From positions 706,213,637-706,277,636 of the forward strand of contig CM066033.1 of NCBI GenBank assembly GCA_033557465.1: a stretch of 64,000 bases of DNA, read 5' to 3'. The notes beneath the pieces were generated by a model, which did no database searches, was not told where the DNA came from, and saw only the letters and a program-made list of their open reading frames with translations. Positions 42,845-53,936 of this stretch are shown here, piece by piece (within the stretch, counting starts at the first letter, position 1; every line of letters begins with the position of its first letter). Origin of the DNA: Ichthyophis bannanicus (Eukaryota > Chordata > Amphibia > Gymnophiona > Ichthyophiidae). The position numbers and the translations under genes are program-made.

Positions 42845-43010
42845 CAATAGGTTACTGGGAGCTTGTGGGAGGAGCCAGTGGTATTAGTACTGGTGCTCTC
42901 AAGAATGTGACGTGCTCAGTCTCCAAGCTGCTGAGGAGGTACACTACCCAGAGGTATGGGACTGGACTGGAGTTCCGCAAGGAACAGCAATTAGCAGGTA
43001 AGACTAATTT
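42845..43010 (+). repeat. right terminal inverted repeat of DIRS-6
   Basis: Complement of 40866-41040. It ends GCAATTAGCAGGTAAGACTA. A donor-like CAG|GTAAGA is at 42995-43003. DIRS-7 starts directly after AATTT. Confidence 0.82.
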
Positions 43011-43175
43011 CGCTATCTCCAGGAACAAGCAGGAATGAGTCTTCACATATGGGTATCGTCGGTACCGACGGAGCCTGCACGGGAACGCTCCCCAGCATCC
43101 TGAAAGAAAGCTTTTGGGAGCATCCCACAGCGCCTGCGCGCTGCCTTCCCACCTTTCCTAACTGCCTCTCTCCAG
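43011..43175 (+). repeat. left terminal inverted repeat of DIRS-7
   Basis: Complementary to 56471-56658: CGGAGCCTGCACGGGAACG here against CGTTCCCGTGCAGGCTCCG there, and GGGAGCATCCCACAGCGCC against GGCGCTGTGGGATGCTCCC. Confidence 0.88.
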
Positions 43176-43391
43176 TTCTTCTTTTCCGCAGAGCCAGCAG
43201 GTCGTGTTTCCTGTCACCGCTGAAGAATTTCTTATTTTCTTTTATTTTTCTTTAGTCGCATGTCTGCCTTCTCGATTTCGCACTGGTACTACCGGTTCTT
43301 TTTCTTTCTTTAAAAAGAAAAAGAAAAAAACATACTTTTTTCAGTGCATTTTTCTTCTGGGGCCTTAGGCCTACAGAGATATTTTTCCCTC

Positions 43392-45231
43392 ATGGAAAAA
43401 CCCGCCTCCGGGTTTAAAAAATGCACAAAGTGCAGTAGTACTATTTCTGTCACCGACACCCATGACTGGTGTCTAAAATGTTTAGGTCCTGACCACTCCA
43501 TTGTGGATTGTGAGTCCTGTTCCATGATGTCCAAAAGAGGGTTACAGAATCGGGCAGCTAAGCTCAGTACCCTGTTTCCCTCCGATGCAGCTTCCGTGGC
43601 ATCGACGTCTTCCAGGGCTGCTTCTTCATCCCATGGATCTCAGGTAACCAAACTTAAATCTGGCTGGTCCTCAAAGAGTTCATCTCCCTCTAAGTATTGA
43701 GATGCCCCTGGCCTTACTCTTGAGGATACCACACCGGCAAAATTACCCCGGCGGGAGGCTCCGGCTTCCAAAGCACTACCTATGGGGTCACAGGTTGACA
43801 TCGATGGCTCGGCCTCCACCGATCACCTTTTACAATGTTCTGGGGTACCGGCAGTTTCTACCGGTACCGATATCCAGACATTGGTGGCGTCAATGGATCA
43901 GAATATTCTGACCATGCCGCGTGCCATCACGGCATTCATTCAAGCTGCAACGCCTACGGTACCGCAACAAACCCCGTTGTCGGTACCCGTACCGATTCCG
44001 GTTCCGATACCAGTACCGCTTGCATCGACATCAGCATCGACGGCAGCGGTACGCTATCCAGTGATGCCTATCAGTACCGGCCCGGTACCGATTACTCCCG
44101 ATGTCGATACCTCTCGGTACGCGTATCGGGCTCTACGAGAGCATCCAGACAGTCGATACTTCGATTCTTCTGAACACTCTGACTCTTCAGAGGCCTCAAT
44201 TGAAGCATCGGGGATCCTTCCTCAGGAACCCTCTTCTCCAAAAAGGAGAATGTCTCCTCCTGAAGGCTTGTCTTTTCAGGATTTTATTAGGGAGGTGGCC
44301 AAAGGCCTGTCCATCTCAGGAACCTCTGAGACTGAGAGCCAAAAAATTAGATATCCTACTATATCCTAAGGCTGCTAAAGAGGCAGTCACCTTACCAATA
44401 CATGAGATTCTTTATGAACACATGTTGGGCATATGGGAGACTCCTCTTTCCACCTCCCCTCATTCCAGAAGGTTGGACACCATGTATCGTGTTCCTCCTT
44501 GTCCTGGGTTTCATAAGACTCAGCTTCCTCACCACTCCATTGTGGTAGAGTCTGCTATGAAAAAGATCAAGAGTACAAAAAGGCACTCCTCTGCTCCTCC
44601 AGGAAGAGAATGCAGAACCCTAGATGCCTTTGGCAGGAAAATCTTCCAAGCCAGTATGCTTGTAGCCAGAATCAACTCCTATAGTCTCTATATGGGGATG
44701 TTTCTAAAAGAAGTTACAGATCATCTGCAAACCTTATCTCCTTTTATGTCAGAAGATAAGAGAGAAGAATACATCACCTGGCTTAAACATGCACAGGATG
44801 TATCCAAGTTTTCCAACCGTGCAGCCTTTGACTCTTTTGAGGGGGCCAGTAGAGCCTCGGCTATTGCCATAGGTGCACGCAGAGTTGCTTGGTTGCAAGC
44901 CTCTGATTTGGAATCCTGGGTACGGGATGGTCTAGGTAATCTTCCCTGTACAGGCGAAAACCTGTTTGGCAATGATTGGCAAGCAAAGGCCAACCAAATG
45001 GATGCTGAAAACTCTGCTTTAGATAGACTTTCAAAGTCTACTACTGCTCCTTTTAAAAAGAGGTTGTTCAAAAAGGGATCTTTCCCAAAGAAAGGGACAT
45101 TTTCTTCTTATGGTCAGGCCTCTTCTCAAGGTCGTTTTGCTACAAAGAGACAGCAACAACCAAAACAGGCCAAAACCCAGGCTGCGAGGACTGCTACGGC
45201 CCAACAGCCTCAGCCTCCTCAGGGCCTTTGA
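43392..45231 (+). pseudogene. gag-like gene of DIRS-7, one nonsense codon and one frameshift
   Basis: ATG at 43392 (MEKPASGFKKCTKC). The Cys/His cluster is as in DIRS-5. A TGA at 43698-43700 replaces a CGA Arg codon of DIRS-5, a CpG-type change. The frame shifts by one near 44325, after RGLSI-like residues, and continues 44340-45231 with LDILLYPKAAKEA, APPGRECRTLDAFGRK and a Gln/Pro-rich end. The length to the TGA at 45229 matches DIRS-5, so the gene was complete when inserted. Confidence 0.85.
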
Positions 45232-47155
45232 CTTTCCACTAGAGAACTTAGCCTTTCTGGCTCTAGAACATCCAGAGCCCCTCAACATCCCAGGAAGGTT
45301 AGCTCACTGTGCTCCCAGGTGGGAACAAATCACAGCAGAGCAGTGGACCCTCTCCATCATAAGGGAAGGGTACAAACTTCATTTCTTAAACCTTCCTCCT
45401 CACACCATGGTGAAACAGTTCAATTCTCCAACATCTCTCCTCACCCTTCTAGGTCAGGAGATTGCTACCCTTCTTGCCCAAGGGGCAATAGAAGAAGCAC
45501 CCCTTCTTCAACAGGGCTCAGGGTTCTACTCCCCCTATTTTCTCATCCCAAAGAAAACAGGGGGCTACAGACCCATATTAGATCTCAGAGAATTGAACAA
45601 GTTTCTATGCAAGGAGAAATTCAAGATGACTTCTCTCAGAACTCTCCTTCCATACCTCCAGAGTCAGGACTGGCTTTGTTCTCTAGATCTCAAGGATGCG
45701 TACACTCATGTTCTCATCCATCCAACACACAGAAGATTCCTTCGCTTCCTGTACCAAGGAAAGCACTACCAATAGAAAGTGCTTCCTTTCGGTCTGGCCT
45801 CTGCTCCAAGAGTGTTCACAAAATGCATGGCAGTAGTAGCTGCATTCCTACGCACTCTAGGAATATTCGTATTCCCATATCTGGACGACTGGCTCATCCG
45901 AGCTCCATCCCAGTCAGAGGCCCAGACTTCTCTATCCTGCACAAGGCGTGTTCTTCAGTATCTGGGACTGGTAATCAACATTCCAAAATCCCATTTTACC
46001 CCTACTCAGTCTCTAGAGTTCATAGGGGCCTTACTGGATACCACAACTGCAAGGGCCTATCTTCCCCAGGCCCGTTGCCTACGCTTGGTGCAGTTAGCCT
46101 CCCAGATTCAGTTAAAATCCCATTTAACTGCTCGAGAGATGTTGCAACTCTTAGGCCACATGGCATCCACGGTGCATGTGGTTCCCCCTGCTCGCCTTCA
46201 CATGAGAGCAGCTCAGTGGACCCTATCCACCCAATAGACCCAGGCATCAGGTTGCCTGTCAGACAAAATAGCAACCTCCAGTCGCCTATTTTCGTCCCTC
46301 CACTGGTGGAAGTCCCCTCAGAATCTGTTGCTGGGGTCCCCCTTCCAACAGGTGTTACCCCAAGCAACCCTTACAACAGATGCCTCTCCAAAGGGTTGGG
46401 AGGCTCATCTACAAGATCTCTCGACCCAGGGCATCTGGTCTCCACAGGAGACATATCTTCATATCAACCTCTTAGAGCTCAGAGCAATCTTTCTGGCTCT
46501 CAGAGTCTTCCACACCCTGCTCAGCTACAAGACAGTCCTCATCCACACGGACAACCAGGTAGCTATGTTCTATGTGAACAAGCAGGGAGGAACTGGCTCT
46601 CTGTCGCTTTGCAACGAAGCTCTGAGATTGTGGGCCTTCGCCAGAGAGCATCAAATCCATCTCATGGCAGTATATCTTCCAGGAGTTCAAAACTTTTGGG
46701 CAGACATACTCAGTCGAGTTCTGCTTTCGCACGAATGGTCCCTCCATGGGGACCAGATAGCCAGAATTTTTTGGATTTGGGGTACCCCAAACATAGACCT
46801 GTTTGCAAGTCCGTGGAATGCCTAACTTCCCCGGTTCTGTTCCAGGATTCCATGTCAGGGAGTTCAGGCCAGGGATGCCTTCCTCCTTCATTGGGGGCAA
46901 GACTTCCTTTATGCCTTTCCACCTATTCCCCTAATCCCCAAGACTCTGTTCAAGCTTCAGAGAGACAAAGGGACTATGATCCTCATAGCACCACTTTGGC
47001 CACGCCAAGTGTGGTACCCTCTACTTCTGCATCTCTCTCAAGCTCCCTCCCTAGACCTGAGGTCTGATCCAGATCTCCTCTCCCAGGAGGAGGGAACCTT
47101 GTGGCACCCAAATCCTCAGTCTCTTCATCTCAGGGCCTGGTTGCTGAAGGCCTAG
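45232..47155 (+). pseudogene. reverse transcriptase-RNase H (pol) of DIRS-7
   Basis: The pol frame overlaps the end of gag (+1) and runs to TAG at 47153. RT: FLIPKKTGGYRPILDL, LDLKDAYTHVLIHP, then TAG at 45773-45775 in KHYQ-stop-KVLPFG where DIRS-5 has Tyr, VFPYLDDWLI near 45880. A second TAG at about 46235 replaces a Trp codon. RNase H: LTTDASPKGWEAH, INLLELRAIFLAL, LIHTDNQVAMFYVNKQGG, WADILSR. A TAA near 46823 breaks FASPWNA. The pol C-terminus (LRAWLLKA-stop) overlaps the recombinase start. Confidence 0.88.
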
Positions 47156-47845
47156 ACCTTCAAGATTTACAACTTTCTCAGCAAGTGAAGGATATCCTTC
47201 ATGCTTCCAGAAAGCCTTCCACCAGACGTTCATATGCTTTTAAATGGAAGAGGTTTTCCATTTGGTGTGCAGAGGAGGGTCTCAACCCTCTTGCAATACC
47301 TTTGCATTCTTTACTAGACTATTTGCTGTATTTATCCCATGCAGGCCTTAAAACAAATTCAATCAGAGTCCATTTGAGTGCTATTGCAACATCCCTTAAG
47401 CCTCTCAATGGACAACCTATTTCCTCTCATCCTCTTATAGCAAGATTCATGAGAGGCCTTCTTTTGACTAAACCTCCCATTAGACCACCTCCAGTGGCCT
47501 GGGACTTGAATCTGGTTCTTGGCCAGCTTATGAAGCCACCCTTTGAACCCTTAGCCACTACCTCCTTAAAATTCCTTTCTTGGAAGGTTATTTTTCTCAT
47601 TGCAGTCACCTCAGCTCGCCGTATCAGTGAGTTGCAAGCTTTAGTGGCTAATCCTCCTTATACAAGGTTCCATCATGACAAGGTAGTCCTCAGAACTAAT
47701 CCACACTTTATGCCTAAAGTGGTCTCACCTTTTCATCTGAACCAGGAGGTCTTTTTACCTGTCTTTTTTCCAGGACCTCATGCATCAAGTGCAGAGAGGA
47801 ATCTTCATACCCTGGATTGTAAAAGAGCACTTGCTTTCTACTTAC
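45319..47845 (+). pseudogene. long overlapping frame leading into the tyrosine recombinase of DIRS-7
   Basis: Open from 45319 to a TGA at 47065-47067 (582 codons) and, in the same frame, from 47068 to 47845. The rear is the recombinase: LVAEGLDLQ near 47140, RKPSTRRSYAFKWKRFSIWC, HAGLKTNSIRVHLSAIA, box I in VTSARRISELQALVANPP near 47610. The front lies over RT and RNase H in a second frame, is Ser/Pro-rich and shows no known domain. Apart from the one stop it makes about 840 codons of continuous frame. The gene is cut at 47845 and ends at 55825-56169. Confidence 0.75.
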
Positions 47846-48492
47846 TGTCATGATGCGGGCACTAATAAAGTTGGTTTTAAGAAAAGAAATCCTGTTTTAG
47901 AAGAACTAGATGTGCAGTTACCTTCAGGCACAGCTAGAGGGAGCAGGAACAGACATACTGGTCTTTATGAACCTAATCTCACTGATGACCTGCAGCTGAA
48001 AGGGAACCAGGAAGTCAGCAGTAACGGTTCACTTTATAAGCCAGAGCAGAATGCTTCTGGAAAGCAAAGGGAGCAGTGGCATAAGGAGTGGCATAAGCAG
48101 CAGTGGCATAAGCATGTGAAGCAGCAGGAGCTGAGGAAGGAGGAGAAAGAGGAAGAAGGAACAGGAGCTGGACTAGAAGGAGAAACAGCAGAGAAGCCTG
48201 GAGGCTATCAAGGACATAAGCCTGATTGCTGTGGAAGAAGCCAAGCTGGAAGCTGGAGGAGAAACAGACCTCACAAGGTGGGAAGCCAGAAAGCCCAAAC
48301 TGGACCTGTTGTGCAAGGGGAGTTTGGTGGAAGTTGCTCCAAGGTGAGAGGCTCTGCCACGCCTAGTTCCTATACTCTGCCTGTTTGTAACATAGAGAGA
48401 AGAAAGCTAAGAACCAGAGAGGGAGGTTCTGACAGAAGCTTATCTCTAGAGGATCATTGCCCAGTTTCTCCTATTCAGAGGGAAAAGCTGTT

Positions 48493-48660
48493 TTCTCCAG
48501 GACCAAGCAGGAAGTCAGTCCTCACATATGGGTGATGTCGGCGCCAACGGAGCCCTCGCGGAGCAATTTTCCCCAGCTTTCAAAGAAAGCCTTTGGGAAT
48601 TGCAGCGCGCATGCGCGGTCGCCTTCCCGCCCAAGGGTGCCATCTTAGCCAGTCTTCTTT
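48493..48660 (+). repeat. left terminal inverted repeat of DIRS-8
   Basis: Complement of 55005-55189: CAAAGAAAGCCTTTGGGAA here against TTCCCAAAGGCTTTCTTTG there, and GCGCATGCGCGGTCGCCTTC against a GCGCATGCGCGC segment. GC-rich and least decayed among the type Ia repeats. Confidence 0.88.
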
Positions 48661-48897
48661 TTTCCGCGGAGCCCTACAGACGTACCCGTCGTGTCCCCGC
48701 TAAAAAAAGTTGATTTTCGTGAGTTTTTTCTCTTTTTTCACTTCGGTTCGACGCCGGTCGTTTTCCTGCCCGGACTCGCGACGCCGTTGCGAGTCCTTCT
48801 CTTATTTTTCAGTTTTTCTGATTTGTGGTCAGTTTCGTTTTCGGTTTTTTCGCTGGCAGCCCGGTCCTTTGACCTTGCAGGGGCCCTTTTTCCCCCG

Positions 48898-50260
48898 ATG
48901 GCTGCCAGTGGTTTCAAGCGGTGTGGTCAGTGTGACAGAAATATGTCACTCACTGACACACACGATAATTGCCTCCGCTGCCTAGGCCCGGATCATGAAG
49001 AAATGATCTGTGGAGCCTGTGGCAAAATGTCCTCCAAAGCGTTGAGAAGTCGGCGGCACCAGCGGGATAGAATCTTCGCTGACCCCAGCCGTACCCGGAC
49101 CTCGTCGGAGGCCTCGGCATCCAGAGGCTCCAGCTCTGACCATCGCCGAAGCTCCTCCGACAGGGGTTCTCCCTCCGGAGACCATCGACGGAAGGAAAAA
49201 CCCGCGAGGGCGGCGTCGGTGGACGCTCCTGGCTCCGCGAGGGCCAGGTCGCATAGCCCCGATAGCCGTCCCGGGTCTTTGGAGAAGGAGCGCCTCCCGA
49301 AGCTACCTCGCCTGGAGTCGGAGTTGCCTGCTCGGGTAAGTCCTGTAGTCCTTCTGGACTCGCCTCCGAGAGGTCCGACGTCGGGCCCGACGCCATCGGG
49401 GCCCGAGTCGGGGGCTGCTGGGTCACCTGAGGTCGGACTCAGGTTGACGGCCTTGGAGAGCAGACTATCTGCCTTCATGGACCAGCAGCGGGCACTGATC
49501 GCTAGCCTCGCTGGCGCCACTGCCCCGACCGCCGGGACGTCGACGTCTAAGTCGACCCCGGAGACCGAGCCGATCCTCGAGTCCATGCGAACTCGAGTCG
49601 ATCCTCGGTCGAGGTCACCCTCGGCCTCCCGTTCGGGACCGAGGTCGTCGCCGCCGACTCCCTCGGCGTCGGGGCGGCCGACGCCTCCGCCTGCCCGAGC
49701 CGACCCCACCGATTCCTCCTCGGAGTCGGCCTGGGAGTCTGAAGAGGAGGAGTCACCTGATTCCTTTCGGACTCGGTGTGTCCCCTCGGACTCACCTGAG
49801 TCCGAACCTCGGAAACAGTCCCCTCCGGAGGATGCCCGGTTCTCGGACTTCGTCAGGGATATGGCCAAGGCTTTGGCCTTCCCTGCGGATCCCGAGGAGG
49901 AGTCTCGAGCTGAAGAGCTCGACGCCCTTCAGTACGACTCTCCTGCCCGGGAGCACTTTACTGTACCGGTTCCTCCCATGCTGGAACGACTACTCTTCCG
50001 CATGTGGGAGAGTCCGGCCTCGTCGCCGGTATTAAGCAAGCGGGTCGATTCCATCTATCGAGTCCGCAAGAGTCCTGGCTTCCAAAAAGCACAGCTGCCA
50101 CACCATTCCATGGTAGTGGAATCGGCCATGCATAGGCTTAAGAGCCAAAAGATGCACTCCTCGGTGCCTCCTGGCAGGGAGGCCCGTAACCTGGATGGCC
50201 TTGGTAAGAAGTGTTTCCAGGGCTCTATGCTGGCTTGTCGTGTCCAGACCTACCAGCTAT
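48898..50260 (+). pseudogene. gag-like gene of DIRS-8, open but 3' truncated
   Basis: A frame of about 454 codons from the ATG at 48898 (MAASGFKRCGQC) without stops. The Cys/His cluster is complete: KRCGQC, DTHDNCLRCLGPDH, CGACGK. A long Ser/Pro/Arg/Asp region follows, then FSDFVRDMAKALAF near residue 320, AEELDALQYD, LERLLFRMWESP, KSPGFQKAQLPHHSMVVESA and SVPPGREARNLDGLGKK. It runs into Penelope-like sequence after CRVQTYQL at 50260. High GC content and CpG density relative to DIRS-2 and DIRS-3 suggest a younger type Ia copy. Confidence 0.82.
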
Positions 50261-50311
50261 GGAAAGCAACAAAGGGCAAGAGTCGTCGGTGGGTGTAAAC
50301 AAATTTTTATT

Positions 50312-50350
50312 AACCCCTACGCGTTTCGGCCGTAGCCTTCTTCAGGGGGC
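50312..50350 (-). ncRNA. hammerhead ribozyme-like motif of the Penelope-like element
   Basis: On the minus strand: CCCC, then core CTGAAGA, a stem II GGC-TACG-GCC with a UNCG-type loop, then core GAAA, then a tiny stem III (AC-GC-GT), the cleavage-site base A, and GGGG pairing with the first CCCC as stem I. This matches CUGANGA...GAAA with the one-to-two base pair stem III reported for hammerheads of Penelope-like elements. One unpaired A sits at the base of stem II. Cleavage would fall before the GGGG, at about 50317/50318. Confidence 0.6.
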
Positions 50351-50623
50351 ACACAGCTAAATGACATACAACATATAAAACATATAAATATATTAAAAAT
50401 ATTAAAAAACATATTTGCCTATGATATTGGACCAATATTATAAATAAATACATATACAACGTATTCATGTACATGTGCTCACAAATCCAAAAATTTTTTA
50501 AAAAAACATACATCTATAATGAACGAAGAAAAAACAGGGTGGAATCACGGAATAGATAAACAATAAATGTTCAAATGATAATGTATATTCAAAAAATATA
50601 TGATAACAAACTTGTTATATGAT

Positions 50624-50998
50624 ATGGGACAAAGGGAAGGAGGGAGGAAGGGAGGGAAGGTGAGGACAGGGAGAAGGGGAGGGAATGGGAGGAGGAGAAG
50701 GAGGGGGAAGGAGGGAGGGGGAGGAGGAGAAGGAGGGGGAAGGAGGGAGGGAGGGGAGGAAGAAGGAAAAAGGAAGGAGGGGAAGGGGGAAGGGAGCAGG
50801 GGAAGGAAGGGGGGAAAAAAGAAGAGAGAGGGGAGAGAAGGGGGGGGGAGGGGGAGGGGGGAGGAGGAGGTAAGGGGAGAGAGGAAATGGATGGGGAAAG
50901 AGGGGAAGGGGGGAGGGAGGGAGAAGGGGGGGAAGGGGGAGGGGAGGGGCGAAGGGTAGAAGGGGAGAAGAGAGGGAAGGGGAGGAAGGGGGTGGGGG
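50624..50998 (+). repeat. G/A-rich polypurine tract 1
   Basis: About 370 bases of GGGA, GGAGG and GGAAG words with only scattered pyrimidines on the plus strand. Confidence 0.85.
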
Positions 50999-51135
50999 AT
51001 GTGGAGGAGGAGAGAAAGATACTTGATTAAATGACTTACATGTGTATGATCGATGAGATCTGCAAACCGTAAATTATATTCACCAAAGCAACTAAGATAC
51101 AAATAACATATATTATAAGTATTGTTTGATGGATA

Positions 51136-51231
51136 GGAAGGGGGAGGGGGGAGGGGGAAGGAGAGGAGGGGAGGGGGAGGGGGAGGGAGATGGAGGGGAC
51201 AGGGGAGGGGAAGGGTGAGGGGGAAGGGGAC
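51136..51231 (+). repeat. G/A-rich polypurine tract 2
   Basis: About 95 bases, short version of the neighbouring tracts, with GGGGGAGGGGG units. Confidence 0.85.
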
Positions 51232-51729
51232 TTGTGTGTGCACTTTAGCCAAACAATCTGTGAGCCTTAAAAATGAGATGATCTGTTGTAAAGTATGATA
51301 GGTCAGAAAATGGCTTTATAATAATACTAGATAATAGATTGTACTTAAAAGCAAAGTGACAATAAATTTTTGCTAAGGAAATAAAGAAGATTCACTTCTT
51401 ACTTACATATAAACCTTCTATTGTGTGTCTATATCATCTGCAAAAACACTGTAAAAATAAACATATTGGAAAATTCATCTATATAAACTATGGAAGTAAT
51501 TTTTGTGTAATTTGAAAAATTATATATACGTGAAAAATATATATGTTATGTTGCTTAAAAAATATATATGTGTATGAAAAAGATATATAAAAATGATAGA
51601 GGAGACTATTATCACGATAGACCGATACAACGCAGTGTACTCAGACTTGGTACTAAATTTTATTCAGTGAAAAAAGGGGGGAATGTTGAGTCTGAAAGCC
51701 TAACTTTGATTATGAATCATTTTATTCAA

Positions 51730-51957
51730 AGGGGGGGGGGAGGGGAGAGGGGAGGGAAAGGGAGATGGGGAGGAAAGAGGGGGAGGGAAGGAAAGGGAGG
51801 GGGAGGGAAGAGGGGGAAGGGGGGGGGAGAAGGGAGAGGGGGGGAGGGGGAGGGGGGGGGAGAGGGGGAGGGGTAGGGGGAGGGGGGAGGGGTAGGGGGA
51901 GGGGAGGAAAGGGGAGAGGAAGAAGAGGGGAGGGTAGGGGTGGTGGGTAGGGGGTGG
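51730..51957 (+). repeat. G/A-rich polypurine tract 3
   Basis: About 230 bases. Units of GGGGAGGGG with isolated T (GGGGTAGGGGGA) toward the end. Confidence 0.85.
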
Positions 51958-52952
51958 ATTAGATCAATTACGCTATGTTAAGGCTTAATAGAATGTTGCA
52001 TCTTTTGTGACAATTGTGTTGTAATGCTCATATGTAAACCTACTACATGCGAACTTCAATACGATCCTGAAGATGGCTAAAAAATGTGTATGAATGCTCT
52101 TCAAAAAATATATAGGTATATAATACTTGAAAATCAGTCTTAATAAAAAAGTGAATGATGTACAGAGTCTAAATTCAAATTGTTGAGCCTATAAGACTAA
52201 TGTGATGCATAGAGAAATCTATATTATTTCACAAAAAACGGACCTAATGAATACAATGTAGGAGATAGATAGGCAACAAATATAAAAAACATTAAACCGT
52301 TGCGAGGACATGACTTTCGAGATTTATATTAGATAAAAACGCACCTGTTCGAATCGTGAAAAACTTGTTCCTGGAACAGCAAAGGATATGTCAACTGAAA
52401 CGGTGTCTTTAAAAACGCCGATTTGCGCGCCAAATTTGAATGACGTCAAATGAAGGGGAGGAACTAAATTACGTCAATCCTGACTATATTTGGACCAATT
52501 GAATTAAAAAAGAGAGAGACTGAAGACACTTATAAAATGACTGCGTAATCTTTTAAAAAAAAAAAACAGCTAACTTGTTATGCACCTTTGTAAAACTTCT
52601 GTATAAGAAACTAGTACTGTCTATGGGATCTGTTAAAAAAAGGAGGCACATTGGCTGCAAAATAAATATTGTGAAAGGGGGACTGGATTTGAAGACAAAA
52701 CTTGTTTTGTTTAGTGATGGGTACAACTATTTAAATGCATTGTGAAAACTGAAACAAAATCTGTTAAGAACTGCGCCAAGTATTATTAAGAGACTTTAAA
52801 GGGACTAATTAGAACACGATCCAAAGAAGACAATGATGTATGTACTAAATTATTAGCTCTGAAAAACGGTTTAGGATGACGTGATAGAAAAGGGGATAAA
52901 AACTCGTAACATAAAGACAAGGTCATGAAGGTATCTTGCGGCAGGGAAACGT

Positions 52953-53292
52953 GAAGGGGGGGGGGAGGGGAGGGGAGGGGGGGGAGGGGGAGGAGGGGGG
53001 GAAGGAAAGGGGGGGGAGGGGGGAGGGGAGGGGGGAGGGGGAGAGGGGGGGAAAGGGAGGAAGGGAGGAAGGAGGGGAAGGGGGAAGGGGGGGAGAGGGA
53101 GGGGGGGAAAAAAGGGAGGGGGAGGGGGAGGGGGGGGGGGAGGGGGGGAAAGAGGGGAGAGAGAGGGGGGGGAAGGGGGGAAGGGGGGAGGGGGGAGAGG
53201 GGGGAGGGGGGGGAAGGGAGGGGGAGAAGGGGGGGGGAGGGGGGAGGGGAGAGGGGGGGGGAGGAAGGGGGAAGGAGGGGGAGGGGGGAAAA
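52953..53292 (+). repeat. uninterrupted polypurine tract 4
   Basis: About 340 bases in which I see no pyrimidine on the plus strand. G-runs of three to ten alternate with single or few A. Pro/Ser frames on the minus strand here are by-products of composition. Confidence 0.88.
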
Positions 53293-53936
53293 TGAATTGC
53301 ATGCTCGATAGGGTAATTTGTAACAAAATGTGTAGTGAATAAAGGCATAGATTACTATCATTATAAATAATAAGATTGCTATTAAAAACTAGTGACAGAA
53401 GTATAACGTTAATCAAATGCTTTCCAACTTTAAAGGTTACAATTATATTAAAAACATATTATAAATATATTATTAGATGCATAAGAATGAATAAGCATAT
53501 AAATGTGGACATTGAGGACCAGTTAAAATAAGCCTAGTAATATAAAAAACGTGAATAATAAAAACCCATAAATTACTAATAATAACTAAAAAATGATGCC
53601 TATGAAAATCATTGAATCTAACCATAGCTAAAACAACATAAATGTACACAGATATTGCTTATATAATGAACAAAAAGGCTTGATAAAAGTGTGATGATCT
53701 TATTACACAAGGTCATTACAAAATATATAAATCATCGTGTGAACTAAATAAATATAATGAATAATTTAATGAAAAGACAAATGAACAGATATAAAATTAC
53801 ATAAATAAAAATGCATCATTGAAAATTAGATGTACGTTGTGACTCTTCATTTGTGAGCTTAGATAAATAAATAAATAACATAAATATTAAATCTTATGTT
53901 AATTAAATACAAATAAAAATGTGAATAAAATTACTT

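Larger units (their letters stand above)
40866..43010 (+). mobile_element. DIRS-6: type II DIRS element, internally deleted
   Basis: Termini and ICR match DIRS-4, but gag and pol are absent: the 5' leader passes directly into a recombinase remnant at 41126. The left end CCTTATCGTC is at 40866 and the right end AGCAGGTAAGACTAATTT reaches about 43010, where DIRS-7 begins. A CR1-like 3' fragment is inserted at 41941-42193. The copy could move only with enzymes from another element. Confidence 0.82.

Noticed and set aside
48070..48120. CRISPR-like short tandem repeat (GTGGCATAAGCA-type)
   Set aside because: Three adjacent units without spacers in vertebrate DNA; it is a simple tandem duplication inside the LTR-like unit.
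50545..51252. Long Pro/Ser/Leu-rich minus-strand frame over a G-rich tract
   Set aside because: It is a product of base composition: all frames of a C/T-rich strand are open and low in complexity. It has no start context, domain or conservation.
52786..53416. Three overlapping Pro-rich minus-strand frames of 140-190 codons
   Set aside because: They arise from an uninterrupted polypurine tract; three frames open at once is the signature of simple sequence, not coding.
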